From the NCBI GenBank assembly GCA_013397935.1, contig VZRN01005891.1:307964-371963 (forward strand): DNA of 64,000 bases, read 5' to 3'. The notes under the pieces are model-generated. The model was not told where the DNA came from, did no database searches, and worked only from the letters and a program-made list of their open reading frames with translations. The position numbers and the translations under genes were made by a program. Positions 49,796 to 61,812 of this stretch are shown here, in pieces. This DNA comes from Dasyornis broadbenti (Eukaryota; Chordata; Aves; Passeriformes; Dasyornithidae). Position 1 is the stretch's first letter, and every line of letters starts with the position of its first letter.

Positions 49796-51528
49796 AATTT
49801 TTGTTTTTATTAGTATTATTGACAGACGTTTGCAGCTCAAGTCCTGGGTTTGTTCACCCCTTACATCCTCCAGCGCTGGGAAGCTTGGAAAGCCCGCCCA
49901 AAAGAGCTGCATTTGGCCAACCCGTTCCACATTGTCCATGCAGTAACAGCGCCGTCCACATCCTCAGCAGGGGCTGGCTATTGCCGGTGCCTTTCCCAGC
50001 CAAGCCAAGCCGAGTTCCTCCACACAAACCCGTGGAAGTCACTCCAGTTGATCCCCGAGGAGCAGCACAGGGTGTGGGGCAAATCACCAGCGCTCCCTGT
50101 TTATTAAGACACTGTCAGGAGCACAGAGCACCAGGACCAAGAAGAACTAAGAAAAAGCCATGCACAGCTTTAAACCCAGCAGCAAGGAACCGCATTTTAA
50201 AAACCTGACAGTGCTTTTACGGTTTATAAATCCATTTTGTTTTATTTTCCTTCATACTATTTGTGGCAGACTCATGTACTGCTACTAAAAATTCTTTTCA
50301 ACTCCAGTGTTTTCCCTGTGCAGTATAATCTTGAGGAAAAAAAAAAAAATCACTTTTCACATTACTGAAAAGACATCTAGTGTGTTTTATAGTCTCCAGC
50401 ACCTGGGAAAAAAACATAACAATTGAGTGATATGACATTTTTGGGAGAACACGAAGGCAATCTCTAAATGAGATTTGAGCTCTTAGGCAGCTTTAGCACA
50501 CTCTGATACTAATCTGGATCAGATCTGACTTCCAGGAGTGATGTGAATTCAAAGCTAGGGTCACTTTCCAATTAAAACAAGGTAACAGGCTGCTTTTTCC
50601 AGGTAACTGGGAGATATGCACAGGTCCTGACCCTCCAACATCAAGCTTTTCAAGCAGAAACTTCCATTTAGATCTGTTTTCTGAAGTACTTGCTCCAAGT
50701 TTCAATTGTTTCCTCTTACCCCTGTAATCCCCCAGGCCCTCTCAGAAATGCCCTGTCCCAGCAGCTCCTCACCCCCCATCCCTGCCACTATCACAGAGCT
50801 GTGGCTGCATTCCTGAGACTTTTCCTGGAACCTCTGGAATCACCACGAGTCCTTGGCCAGGCTCCTGTCTCAGCTTTGGGAGCTGCCTGGTAACTCCTGC
50901 AGTTTTACCACCCACAGACCTTGTGAAGGATCCATCCCTGTGCCTGTGCCAGGAAGAAATGTCCCATTTCAGGAGCGCAGTGACCCCACAAATCTCGCCG
51001 TGGTCACTCCCCGGGTGCCCATCCCGCTGTCCCACCTGTGGCTCTCGCTCCATGGCCAGGAGCCCAGCCCCGTGTTCCTCACAGCAGCAGAACATCCCAA
51101 TGTCATATTTATCCTGGAGGAACAGGGCACTGTCTGCTGGGAAAACCTCACCTTTTCACACCCGGCTTTTGCCTCTGGAAACTCATGGAATGTTAAAGCC
51201 ACCATCTCTGGAGAGGGAGCCTGGTGTTTGTCCAGGTCTCACTGCTCAGCCTCGTGCTGAGGGACGCCTGGAAAAGCAGAGGAGCTGAGTGTCAAAAGCA
51301 AACCAAGTTTCTCTCCTGGCAGATGAAATCCAACCACGCTTCCAGGAGCAGGTAGAGCTGATGCCATGCAGGCACCTCTAAACAACCTCACAGCAGGATG
51401 GGAGCAGTGCAGAAATGCAGGTGTCCCGTGGAATGAGGCCAGCATGGGGCAAAAAACAGCCAAACAATCCATGAAGTTCCTCAGTTCAAACAAAAACTGG
51501 ATTTCTTGAGGAATCCAAAATTTTCAAT

Positions 51529-51574
51529 TTGGTTTGGTTTTTTTTTGGTTTTTTTTTTTCTTTTTTTTTTTTTT
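51529..51574. repeat. T-rich low-complexity block
   Basis: T runs broken by GG and C, with TTTGG-like units at the left. It is a simple repeat, and no retrocopy is recognised at either end. Confidence 0.85.
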
Positions 51575-52049
51575 ATGATATCCAAGTAAACTCTGGTCAT
51601 TTTTATCTAATTCCTGAGTTTTCCAATTTTTCAAAGTGCATATTTTCATGTGCCCAACTTCCAATTTGTTTTGGAGGTGAGTTTTTTTAACAAATACTGA
51701 AATCAACACTAGTGAGCAGCAACAGGCAAATAGGAAGGATGTCTTTATACAAACCCAGATTTTTTTTGTGACAGACATGATGGAAATTAGCAGTTGATAC
51801 GCACGTAACATTGTTTATTTTGGCATTAAGGAAGCCCAAATCAATGTGCAAATAGGGAATATTTGTGTACAAACAATCACACTTGTTGGCTTAGGAAAAT
51901 GACAGGCAAATAACTGAGAGCTCCATTTTCCTGACCTTATAAAAATCACCGAGATTTCAGAAGACAATTTCTCTCCTGGATTCTTCTTGTTTAATGTATG
52001 ACTAGAATAATAGCTTACAAGAAATAGACTGATCAAGCTACTTGCCTTT

Positions 52050-52290
52050 AAACAAGATTCCCTGTGTAATTAAGGGAAGTCTCCTATGCTCAGACATCAC
52101 CCTATTAAATGTGACATGCAATGTAACCAATAAATAATTAAGTCTCTTATTAGTTATAAATAAAAGATCAACAATATAATATTTTAAGAGCCACACTCAA
52201 TCAATTATCAGTATTAGCTAGTAATTACTTAGAGATTAACACATTGAAAAATTAAACTAAGAGTTCAGACAGAAAAGAAGATCTATTTGG
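52050..52290. promoter_or_regulatory. Candidate A+T-rich conserved non-coding element
   Basis: This long repeat-free A+T-rich segment is dense in TAAT/ATTA and AATAAATAATTAAG-type cores. It includes a CCAAT (about 52126-52130), ATCAATTATCAG and GTAATTACTTAG motifs. The texture resembles developmental enhancers, but no alignment could be done. Confidence 0.25.
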
Positions 52291-53759
52291 AAAGGGTATG
52301 ATTAAGGAATTTCTGACATCTTGTGCAATCTGTGTCTTATATCCCATATAGTTCATTCCTAGGGGAGCATTTGTTTGCTTGGGTAAAGTGAAGACACTGC
52401 ATGTCAGGAACGACACGATGCACGTGTCGAGTTATCCACATCCCTAAAACCCTAAAACAAGGAATGCGCTTTAGAGGGGGCAACATTTCGGTACTTAAAA
52501 ATATTTTTCAATAATGCCAGGGGTTCATTTCTTATTAATTGTTGCTGTCACAACAACACCAACAGCTCTGTGTCTTCCTGAGTAAACTCTGCTCGACAGA
52601 CAGAGATGTTTCAAATATTCCCTCGCTCTGGGTCACAAAGGCACAAAGAGCTGGAAGTCACTGCGGATTTTTTGTTCCTAAGGATCCACACCAGCAAGGT
52701 CCACGTCTAGTGTTTATTTCAGTGAGAGAGAGCACATGGAGAAATCACTGCTGGAGATGAGTGAATTGTTGTATTCCACAGCAAATTGTGCTTGGTTGCT
52801 CTGGAAAACCAAGTTCCAGCGTCCATGAACTCGGACACCTGTAAGTGTTGGGTGGGAAAACCCAACAAACCAAAATTTTAGCTTGCAAGAAAACAAATGA
52901 AATTATTAATTAAGTACTTTCATAACGTATTCGTTCAATCTACTGACAATACACAACAAAAATGTACTTTAACTACTATTATTTCATATCCTGTATTAAC
53001 AACCCTGAAACTAAACAAGGCTGTTCGAATCTATCTGCTCGTGTCATATGAATTAAGACAAAATTACACACATAATTATCACCCTCTATCCTTCCATACT
53101 TCTGCAGTCAAAGAAAATAAAAACCAAAAGAGATGCAAAAACCCAGGCACGATGACAATTCCGCAGCTGGCCTCCAATGTTCCACGTCTAAATTGCACAG
53201 CACCAGGAACAGGCAAGAGCATCAGCCACAGAACAGAGGAGCTTCAAATCAGGTGGCTGTGTGTGGCTGGAATAATCTTTATATTATTTTTCACAAACAA
53301 GCATGGCTCCTTTCAGGAAGAAAGATTCTTTTCTCTCAGTAGCTGAAATAAATTCAGGCATCAACATCTGCAATTACGGATGCAGAGAAATGAGCACTAC
53401 GTACCAACAGCCTCCAACAGAACTGAGCTCGGCTGAACCTAATGCACAATAATTCACCATGTAATTACCAAATCACAGGGTCAAAACCCACAAAGGAGAA
53501 ACAGTAACTTCTAGGCAAAATAAGTACACAAACACGCACACAACAGCATGCACAAAGTGGGGCTTATCATTCTCCCATCTAAGGACATGACCTAATGAAT
53601 TCCATGCTAATGATGGGAAATATTTCCTCCAAGAAAAAGCTTCTTTGCATAATGAGACATTGTTAGAATTTGTGTTCCTTTTAGCTGAGACAAAAATGTC
53701 CCATGAAAGCAGCCGGAGTTTCAGCGCTGCCATGAGTTGTCAGCATCCCCACTGCTGAC

Positions 53760-54070
53760 TCTAAATGTACTCAGCTCTTTTGACTTAATTTTATTGATTG
53801 ATCCTGGTGCTCAGAGGTTATGATGCTATGTATAGCACACGTGAAATATGCTCTTCCTCGGTGCTATTTCTGCACACAGCTGCGAAGCAGAACTAATACA
53901 TTTAACTGATAAATACATCAAAGGGAGCATGTCTAAAGCCATAAACATCTCCTGTGGTGGTGGTGTTTGTGCACTGCAGGAGGTGTTTTGCTGAGCGCTG
54001 CGTCCCTTTGATGCAGTTATCATTATTCTAATGAAAGCATTAGTTGATTTCATTGCTTTTTAAACACCAC
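53760..54070. promoter_or_regulatory. Candidate enhancer with PBX-HOX and paired TCF/LEF motifs
   Basis: TGATTGAT at 53795-53802 matches the PBX-HOX bipartite site. ATCAAAG at 53917-53923 and its reverse complement CTTTGAT at 54006-54012 match TCF/LEF, forming an inverted pair about 82 bases apart. CTAATGAAAGCATTAG (about 54029-54044) is dyad-like with homeodomain cores. No repeat was recognised inside. Regulatory function is inferred from motif grouping only. Confidence 0.3.
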
Positions 54071-54884
54071 TGCTGTCCACCATTGCTCCATTAGACGTGG
54101 CTGCGTTCATTAACAGCGAGTGAAGGGCTTTCCATTTAGGTCTGGATGGGTTTGTTGGAAGCAAGGCTGTCACACCATAAATCCAGCCCTTTCTGTTCTC
54201 CTGAGCTCCTCACTCTAAGGTTACCACCGGGGATCAACAAATTTGTGTTTCCACAACTTACACCAGCAGGCTGACCTTGAAAGCTGCTGTCATTCCAAAA
54301 GGTTAATTAGTGCACATAGAGAAGCTCATTTGGATTCAAATTTTTGTATCTATCTCCCTGAAAGAACTCCCATAAAGTTTCCATTCATTTCTGTTCATTA
54401 AACCTCAATCTAAATACAAGCGTAGCAATATGTTCCTGATTAAACCCTACCTTTTCAAACCAGCCTCACCACCAATATCTGCAGCGAGTGTGTGTGCCCA
54501 AAAACACGTGCTCACACGTAACATTTCGTGATCAAATATTTATGCTCAGACTTCTAAAATTCCAGTGCTATGCTCATAGTCAGGACTTCAGGAATCACAC
54601 CTTCAGCTTCTAAGGAAGGAAATTTAGACCTAGCCTACTATTTAGACCTGCTTTGCTTTCTGAAATTCTGAAATTCCCCAAGTTTTTCTCAGAATTCCTG
54701 AGTGTTGGTCTGAGCAACCTGCTCGCTCTGGAAGTGACTTGCATGATGAACACCAGATCCTCTCTCCCGAAGGATGCAGATAAACAGCACTGGAACAGGT
54801 TGTTCAGAGGCTGAATATTCATGGATGGCTGCTTAAGAGCTTCAGGCTGGAAAAGCTGTGCTTGACCTCATGGAGTGGCTGTGA

Positions 54885-54945
54885 CAGGTCCCCTCCAAGC
54901 AGGAGACTGGACCAGAGCCCTCCAGAGGTCTCAGCGTCACAACGT
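54885..54945 (+). mobile_element. Possible very worn CR1 tail
   Basis: GACTGGACCAGAGCCCTCCA and GAGGTCTCAGCGTCACAAC resemble the CR1 terminal pattern of TTGGAC(C/T)AGATGACCTCC followed by AGAGGTCCCTTCCAAC. The match is short and full of changes. Confidence 0.35.
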
Positions 54946-56424
54946 GGAAGTCACAGCAGTCATCCAGTGCCACTTCAGCTAAAAACAGATTTTCACACGT
55001 GCAGTAATGCAAACCAGCTTCAGAGGATGCTCCAGGAATATCCTGATTCTTTTATTTTTTTTCCAACAGACACAAGTGAGACAGTGCAGGAAGGCAAACA
55101 GCAGGGCCAGCACAACACAGAGCAGCAAAAGACGTAAGCACAGAATTACGAAAATCCACCCGAGCTGATGCCTTGACTGAGTTCCAAAAAACAATCTTGT
55201 AAAACCATTTCTTGGGGTGGTCAACTTGGCAGGGATGACTGTGATTTCTGTGCATGTCTAGAGGCATAAATACGGCAGAGACAGCAAAGACATTTCTGGC
55301 AAAAGCAGTGCTCTCCATCACTGAAGTTTGGAAATTACTTTTACCAGCTTAGAAACAAGCTGAGTTAAAATTATTACTTCATGTTGGAAATTGGTAATTG
55401 GCAGCAGCATGAATGGAATTTATTACCACAGAGTTCTAAATACTTAGAATGACAATATTTAAAACTTTTTTTACAAGAAATAAAACACTCCACAGACAAC
55501 ATAATTAAACATCCTGATGTCCAGGTCAAAGTGAATTTAAAAGCATGTTTTGCCAAATAAATTCATTGTATAGGACGGCAACACAAATAACTTTCTATTT
55601 AGAATTAGTGAATTGAAAGAGATACAAAGAATTGAAAAAGTTTCCTGGTTAGACCCTAAATTTTAAAAGACTGTGAGGAAGGGTTAATGCACCCCAGGAA
55701 ACTTCCTCTCGGTCTGGTTGACAGACATTGTGGAGCTACTCCTTTTGTGTGTCCCTGAGAAGTTAGTCAGGGGTGTTATTATGGCCAATTAGGAAAGTGC
55801 TGCTCCACATGGGTAGTTTTCAAGGAAAGTTTGCCAGAAATTCTCCAGACAGCTTCTAACTGCTCTGGAAATGTGAAGAGTGCTAAAAGTGCACCCAGTG
55901 CCAGTGTCACATCTTCCCTGCTGCGTGCTTGGAACAAATGTCACCGCCTGACATTTTCCAGGAAGCCTTGGGTCAGTTGTGGTTGTAGCAATCCAGTGCC
56001 TAAAACTCCCTCTTCTCTCCATCAAGCTACTTCTTGGTGAACATGGAAAATGTCCCATGAAGCATATGGGAATTTGAAAAGTCTGTTTTATTTAGAAAAC
56101 TAGACAGACATGAACTCGGTGAGTTTTCCTTAAAAGAGGATCCAACTCTTTGCAATTGCCTGTGATTTGTGTCCTGCAAGTGATGAAACAACAGAGGAAA
56201 CCACACTAATTCATGGTTCCAGTGGAATGCTGCCAGAAGGTAGTGGCTCTTCAGTGAACAAAAATGTGCTGTTGAAAAAGGAAGGTGTCAAAGGCGAATT
56301 AAACTGTAAATTAGAGAAAAGAAAAAAAAAAGGCAAAGTCAGCAATGCAGAAGGAAGCAGTTGTGCAGCGTGTGTTGGATATATCACTTAGAGGAGTCAA
56401 AGTCTGCACTGCTTTGCTCGGGCT

Positions 56425-56454
56425 CCAGGCTTGCCCAGGCTTGCCCAGGTTTGC
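56425..56454. repeat. 10-base tandem repeat, three copies
   Basis: CCAGGCTTGC occurs at 56425-56434 and 56435-56444, and as CCAGGTTTGC at 56445-56454. It is a minor local expansion in a G+C-rich patch. Confidence 0.85.
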
Positions 56455-57373
56455 AGGTGGGTCCCAGGCTGCCTGCAGGGCTCTTGGAGCAGGACTTGGA
56501 TGAGGAGGAAGGAAAGCGCGAGGCCCCAGTGCTCCCCACGAGGAAACACCACAGCACCATCCATCACCTCAGACTGCAGAACCCACCCTGCAGGAATCCT
56601 CCTCCCCAGGGCAGAACCTCGGCCATGGCCCAGGAACAGCCCCTGCAGGGCCAGGGCACGGGGCCAGCCCCGAGGAGCAGGGGACGCAGAACCTCAGGCA
56701 CGCCCTGAGCGCGTCTCTCGGGCTCCCAGCTGGGAAGCCATCCAAATTATTTCACAGTGTGACAGAATCACAGGACAGTTCGGCTCGTGGGTGATGTGCT
56801 GTAGATCTCCCTGCATTGCTCAGCACCAGGAAGGAAAAGAAACCCTCTAAAACAACCCATAAAACTCCCGTGTGAGGAGGAATATGGATTCTTCCTTTAA
56901 GATTTCAGCTTTTGGTGGGAATTAGGTTCGACCCAAAGAAGTACATCCGGGATAAAGCTGGTTGGGCATTCCCCAGGAAAGGAATTCTGTTGGGTTGCTT
57001 CAGAAGCAAAATGTTTCAGAAGAATGTAACGGTTTGGATTCCTTTTCTATCAGAAATATTTCGCTGCTCCACACTGGATTTTCCAGGGAATACATGTCCC
57101 AGACATGAAGCTCCATCCCAGGAGCAGGAGGAGCCTCAGAGCCAGTGCTGTCTCCACAGCTAGGCCAGCTCCAGGATGTCCCAGTGCCCACACAGCAATT
57201 CCTGCTGGGATGGAGGCCTCGGGTGATGCTGAGTGTGAACTCCATGGCAGGATGTGGCTGCACGGTGCCTTGCTGGGCCCTTTGTTGTGGTGGCTGTTTC
57301 AATGCATTCATCTTCTCCAGCCAACTGTGTCTTGCATTATCAATCTTTCATTAACATATCCTCCTTTTCCTGA

Positions 57374-57398
57374 TTTTTTTTTTTTTTTAATTTTTTTT
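57374..57398. repeat. Poly-T run interrupted by AA
   Basis: T15, AA, then T8. A simple repeat. Confidence 0.85.
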
Positions 57399-60300
57399 AT
57401 TACAAGGATTAGTGCAGCTGTGTCTCATCAGACCTCTTGTGTCTTTTTCTGGGACTTTGTAAGGGACCCTGATTAAAGACTCGTTCAGCTGTTGTTCTCT
57501 TCTGCATTTTTCTTTCTATGTTGCCACTGAATATTAAGAATCTCATTGTTTCCTTTTATAATTATGTTAGCGCTTCGGCACTTTCAAGGGAAAGAAAGTA
57601 TTTTTTACTGAATCCTTCCTTCCTTCCCTCCTCACCAACCCCCTCACTTTTTAACTGAAACCCTCTTGGAAATGCACAGAATGGTTTTAGAAGCCTCGGC
57701 AGAGGAAGTGGGTCTGGGTTCTCCCGCACCCGACATCTGCTGATCTCATTGTTTCCCCAGATTAATCCTCCTCAATTGAGCTTTGAGCAGAGCCTCCATT
57801 CACACAGAACGAGCTGCCCACCTCTCGCTGCGGTGCCTTTTCTCTCTGTAGGGGCAAGAATAGACAAGGTTGCAAAAAGATCATAAGATTAAAGCCATTA
57901 GAGTGCTCACTGCTGAATAAACCCACTGGCCAGGTAGGTGAAATGCAACCTGAAGAAAAGCCATCTAAAAAGGTCTGAAAATTTTCCTATTCTTGGGAAA
58001 AACTATCCTTAGTTCCATTTTTATCTGACTTGTTGACTTACAGCCTTTACCTGCTAAATACAATTATCTAAGAAGCAGAAGGTAGTGGCCATACAATAAA
58101 AATGTTTTAAAGCTATAAATTTTTGGATATGTGTATTTTTCTTAATTGGTATTTTCATATGGAAACGCCTCTCCAAATTAATCAATTCTGTGCAGTGATG
58201 TTTTTAAAACCTCAGAAGCAATTTAGGGAGCTTTGTCCTTTATATCCACAGACAATCTGGATTGCTCCTGAGAACTAGATAACAAAACTTCCCATTTTTT
58301 GTAAGTCATTACTCCTAGAATGCAGATATTTTAATTCAATGTCATCACAGAATGCTTTATAATTACAGGAAAGAAAATTAGGAGATATATTTGTAATGCA
58401 AACTGCTAACTACTTTCAGCTGGCAACACTATGTCCTTGCATGAAAATCATCCTGTTACATTCCATGCCTGTGCATGAAATGTAAAGCTCATGGCTCCTG
58501 TAAGAGACAAAAGGTGGGGAAAAAATAAATACCGAAATGATTTGAGTTGCCACAAGAAATAAGGCTAACATTTGCTTTCCTTGATCCTTCTGCTCCCCTC
58601 TCTACAACAAGGTAGAATGCAAAATTTTATTTAGTCTTTGCAGATATTTCTATTTGCCCAGCCTCTCAGAAATACCAGATGATTCCTAGAAAAGCACTTT
58701 GATTTGATAAACCTAAGAACAGGAGATTGAAAGAGATCACGTAAAGAGGGCTAAAAACAGGGCTCCTTTTCATTTCAGGGATGAGAACATGCTAGTGTCA
58801 ATGAGCAGCTAACAGTGCATCTGGTCCTATACAGAAATAACAGTTCCACAGAACTCTAGCCAGGAATTGTATCAATTACATAGGATCTGAATGTGAATGG
58901 AAGGCAAGGAACAGATTTTCAGTGCTCTGACGTGCTCACAGTGTAACATCTCACTTGCTACTTCCTTCCACCCTTGTGGCCAGAATTCGTCCTCAACGAT
59001 GAAATATCTGAATGAGCTTGGGCACCACCTGAGGAGTTCAGCTTCTCCACACTGACATTATGTGCTCTTTTGATACACACCAGAAATGCCCCGTGAAGAA
59101 TTTAGCTGCTATTTCGAATGTGATAATGAGTTCTTTACTTACCCTTAACAGGTTAAAAAATCCCTTTAACACACAAAGTTTTCTTCGTAAATTTCTTCTT
59201 TGCATGTGCCAAACAAGAAACTCTCCTTGCAAATGGACAGTGATGCGCCATTTCTCTGAAACATATGAAAGAAACCACCACCAAAACAAGAGATGGTTTA
59301 ACTGGGAGAGAAGAGGGGAGCTGTGATTTGCTGTGTTCCTGGAAACAATGAGCCGAGAAAAAAATACCACTGAAAAATAATTTTAGTCACATCCCTTCCA
59401 GTAGCCAGCCTCTCCTAGTACACCTTGATTCACATTTTCCCTCCTTTTGCACTAAATAATCACCCCATGGGCCACCTATTGCCCTTGACATCGGCGGGAG
59501 TTGTGTGCCCAAACTGAGCACAATCTATGGCTCCTCAGATCTACTGTTGCTTTTTCCCCAGCTGCATAAGAAGCTATTTTCTAGGCTTGGCTATAAATTC
59601 ATGGAAAAAAACCTTGAAATTTACTATCTTGTCCTGAGATACCTATGAAATGTATGATAGTTTTTACAATTCATAAAGTAAAATAAGGATGATTTACAGC
59701 GTTCTGCGATGGCTGGTGACAACCAAGGACACCCGTGGCACACTGCTCCTGTACCACAGCCCATAAAAAATGCTGCCAGTCCTCCCAGAGAGGGAATCAA
59801 GCCCTCCCAGCATCCCTGTGGCTGTGGGAGCCGTCCCTGGGAGGCAGGGATGGGGTTTAATCTCCAGAGTTATCGCTTTCCCTGCTCCTCAGTGCCCCAG
59901 GGAGCTGCAGGCTCTGCACAAGGCAAGGATTCACTTCCTGTCCTCTCAGTCCTGCTAAGAACCAACACAAAGACTCACACAACTGGCTGAAGCTGAGAGT
60001 TTTCCTCATTCTCTTACTGCTAAATTTCAATTTGCCACTCTGTCCGGGAGAAGGGCCCCTGTTAGGAGAAGGAACAATCCAATATACCCCCATCCGTGCC
60101 ACAGGGGATTGTAAAACCTCTACATCTACTGCCTTCTCCAAGCTGGATTTCCTGCCTGACCTGAGAATGAAGTGCCTGCTCTTTTCCTGCAGAAATAGTT
60201 TTTGTGAGGGCGCATGTGGACAGCAATTACTCAGGTGTTATTAGGTCCAAACTAACGAAACAGAGCACCCTCACATTATTTACATGACCAGGGGAATAAA

Positions 60301-61203
60301 CTCTCTTTTCATCCTTCCATGGCGTTACCTCCAGAGCTGTGCAGACATTAACTACGCTTTCCAGGCATTTTTCCCAGCTGCCAGCAACAAGAGAGGCTGA
60401 TCCAGCCAGAGACTGTGTGCGCTCCTCCTTCCGTGCTGTGCAGCTGGGAAAGAGGAACAAAGCAGTGCCTCCTCTGACAATGAGTTTGGGAATCTGGCTG
60501 CCCATAATGGAAAAAGAAGGGAGCTGCAGGGAGTTCCTCCTGATTTCTGGGGGATCCCACTGGATCAGGGCTGCTTGGCAGGGTAACATCTGGAGGAATG
60601 ATCAGTCCTACCTGAAGCAAACCATTTTCACCCCCTCTTTACTCCAAACACTTCCTACCTGTCATATTATACTATTGGCTGGGCCTGCCCCACTGTCTTC
60701 AGGACCCCACTCTTTCTTCTAAGCAGCTATTTCCCACCTGGTAAAGAAGACTCTACATTTAAATTCCTTAAGCAGAACTTTTTAAAGGGATTTATTTCAG
60801 ACCCACCACAAAAATCATTACAAAAAGCTTAATGCAGTTCATAAAGCCAGTGGCAAGCCTGTGCTTTGAGAACTGAATTTGTCACAGGACCTCAATAAGG
60901 TCGAGTTTTCACCAAACAGATTTGGCCGTGGCAGTCACAGCTGCCCCAGGAGCTAAAGGTCACCCCCTCAACCTCACCAGGTGAAGCAACAATTCTTTCT
61001 GTTCTCTGCCTTCCTTGGCTCGAGAAAGGAAAGATGAAGGGTTTTGAATGATCATTTAAAATTTATCTTAATCAAGATTATCACAGCAGCGCGTTACCTG
61101 TGCATGCAAAAGGAATTTCCGGTTACAAGATCTGCCACATCCCAGCCTTAGCTTTACTCCAGACAAAGTGAGCTACCCAGCATTTCCTCTCTGTTTCTCC
61201 ATT

Positions 61204-61247
61204 AAAAAAAAAAAAAAAAACAAACAAAACCCAAACAAACAAAAAAC
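61204..61247. repeat. Poly-A plus (CAAA)n-like repeat
   Basis: A17 followed by CAAAC/CAAA units. There is no AATAAA in the 30 bases to the left and no coding remnant, so a retrocopy tail is not supported. Confidence 0.85.
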
Positions 61248-61796
61248 CAGTAAAACAACCCTCACTTAAAGTTCTCCATCCAGTTAAGCAATGCAAGGGT
61301 TAAACAGATAATATTTTAGTGAGCTTTGAAAACAATGTCTGACAATCTAATGCTCTCTTTCCTCGACAGATGGTTTAGAAGAAATCTGGGAAGCCTTACC
61401 CATGGAAAAAAATTACTAGCCTTAAGAACAATTCATATAACATATCTGAACACATGGCTGCCTTTCAACACTTCTGCTTAAACTGGGAATAGGATTCAAA
61501 AGCCACCATCCCCGAGGAGCTTTTCTCTTTGCAAAGATCCCACGTCGTAGCTCTCCTCTGCCTCTCCTCAAACGCAGTCTTGCCACGCTGTTTGCTGAGC
61601 CGAGGACTAAAATAAAACCAGCATCTCTATTACCTTATAAAATGTTGAAATACTGCTTGGTAATTTTACAGATAAGAAATTACTACTAGGAATGAATGGC
61701 CTCTGAGTATTATGAGTGTTGGCAGAGTAGAGGAACTTTTTTCAACAAAACCAGCTTGGGAAAAACACAGAAGAAAATGTCTCAATTCACTATTCT

Positions 61797-61812
61797 AAAA
61801 AAAAAAAAAAAA
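61797..61812. repeat. Poly-A run (16)
   Basis: A simple mononucleotide run. Confidence 0.85.

Larger units (their letters stand above)
49796..54884. other. Non-coding stretch, about 5 kb
   Basis: There is an A13 run at 50337-50349 and a T-rich block at 51529-51574. The segments 52050-52290 and 53760-54070 are flagged separately as regulatory candidates. Frames at 50769-51288 lie in a G+C-richer patch and overlap on both strands without domains. No gene is supported. Confidence 0.4.
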
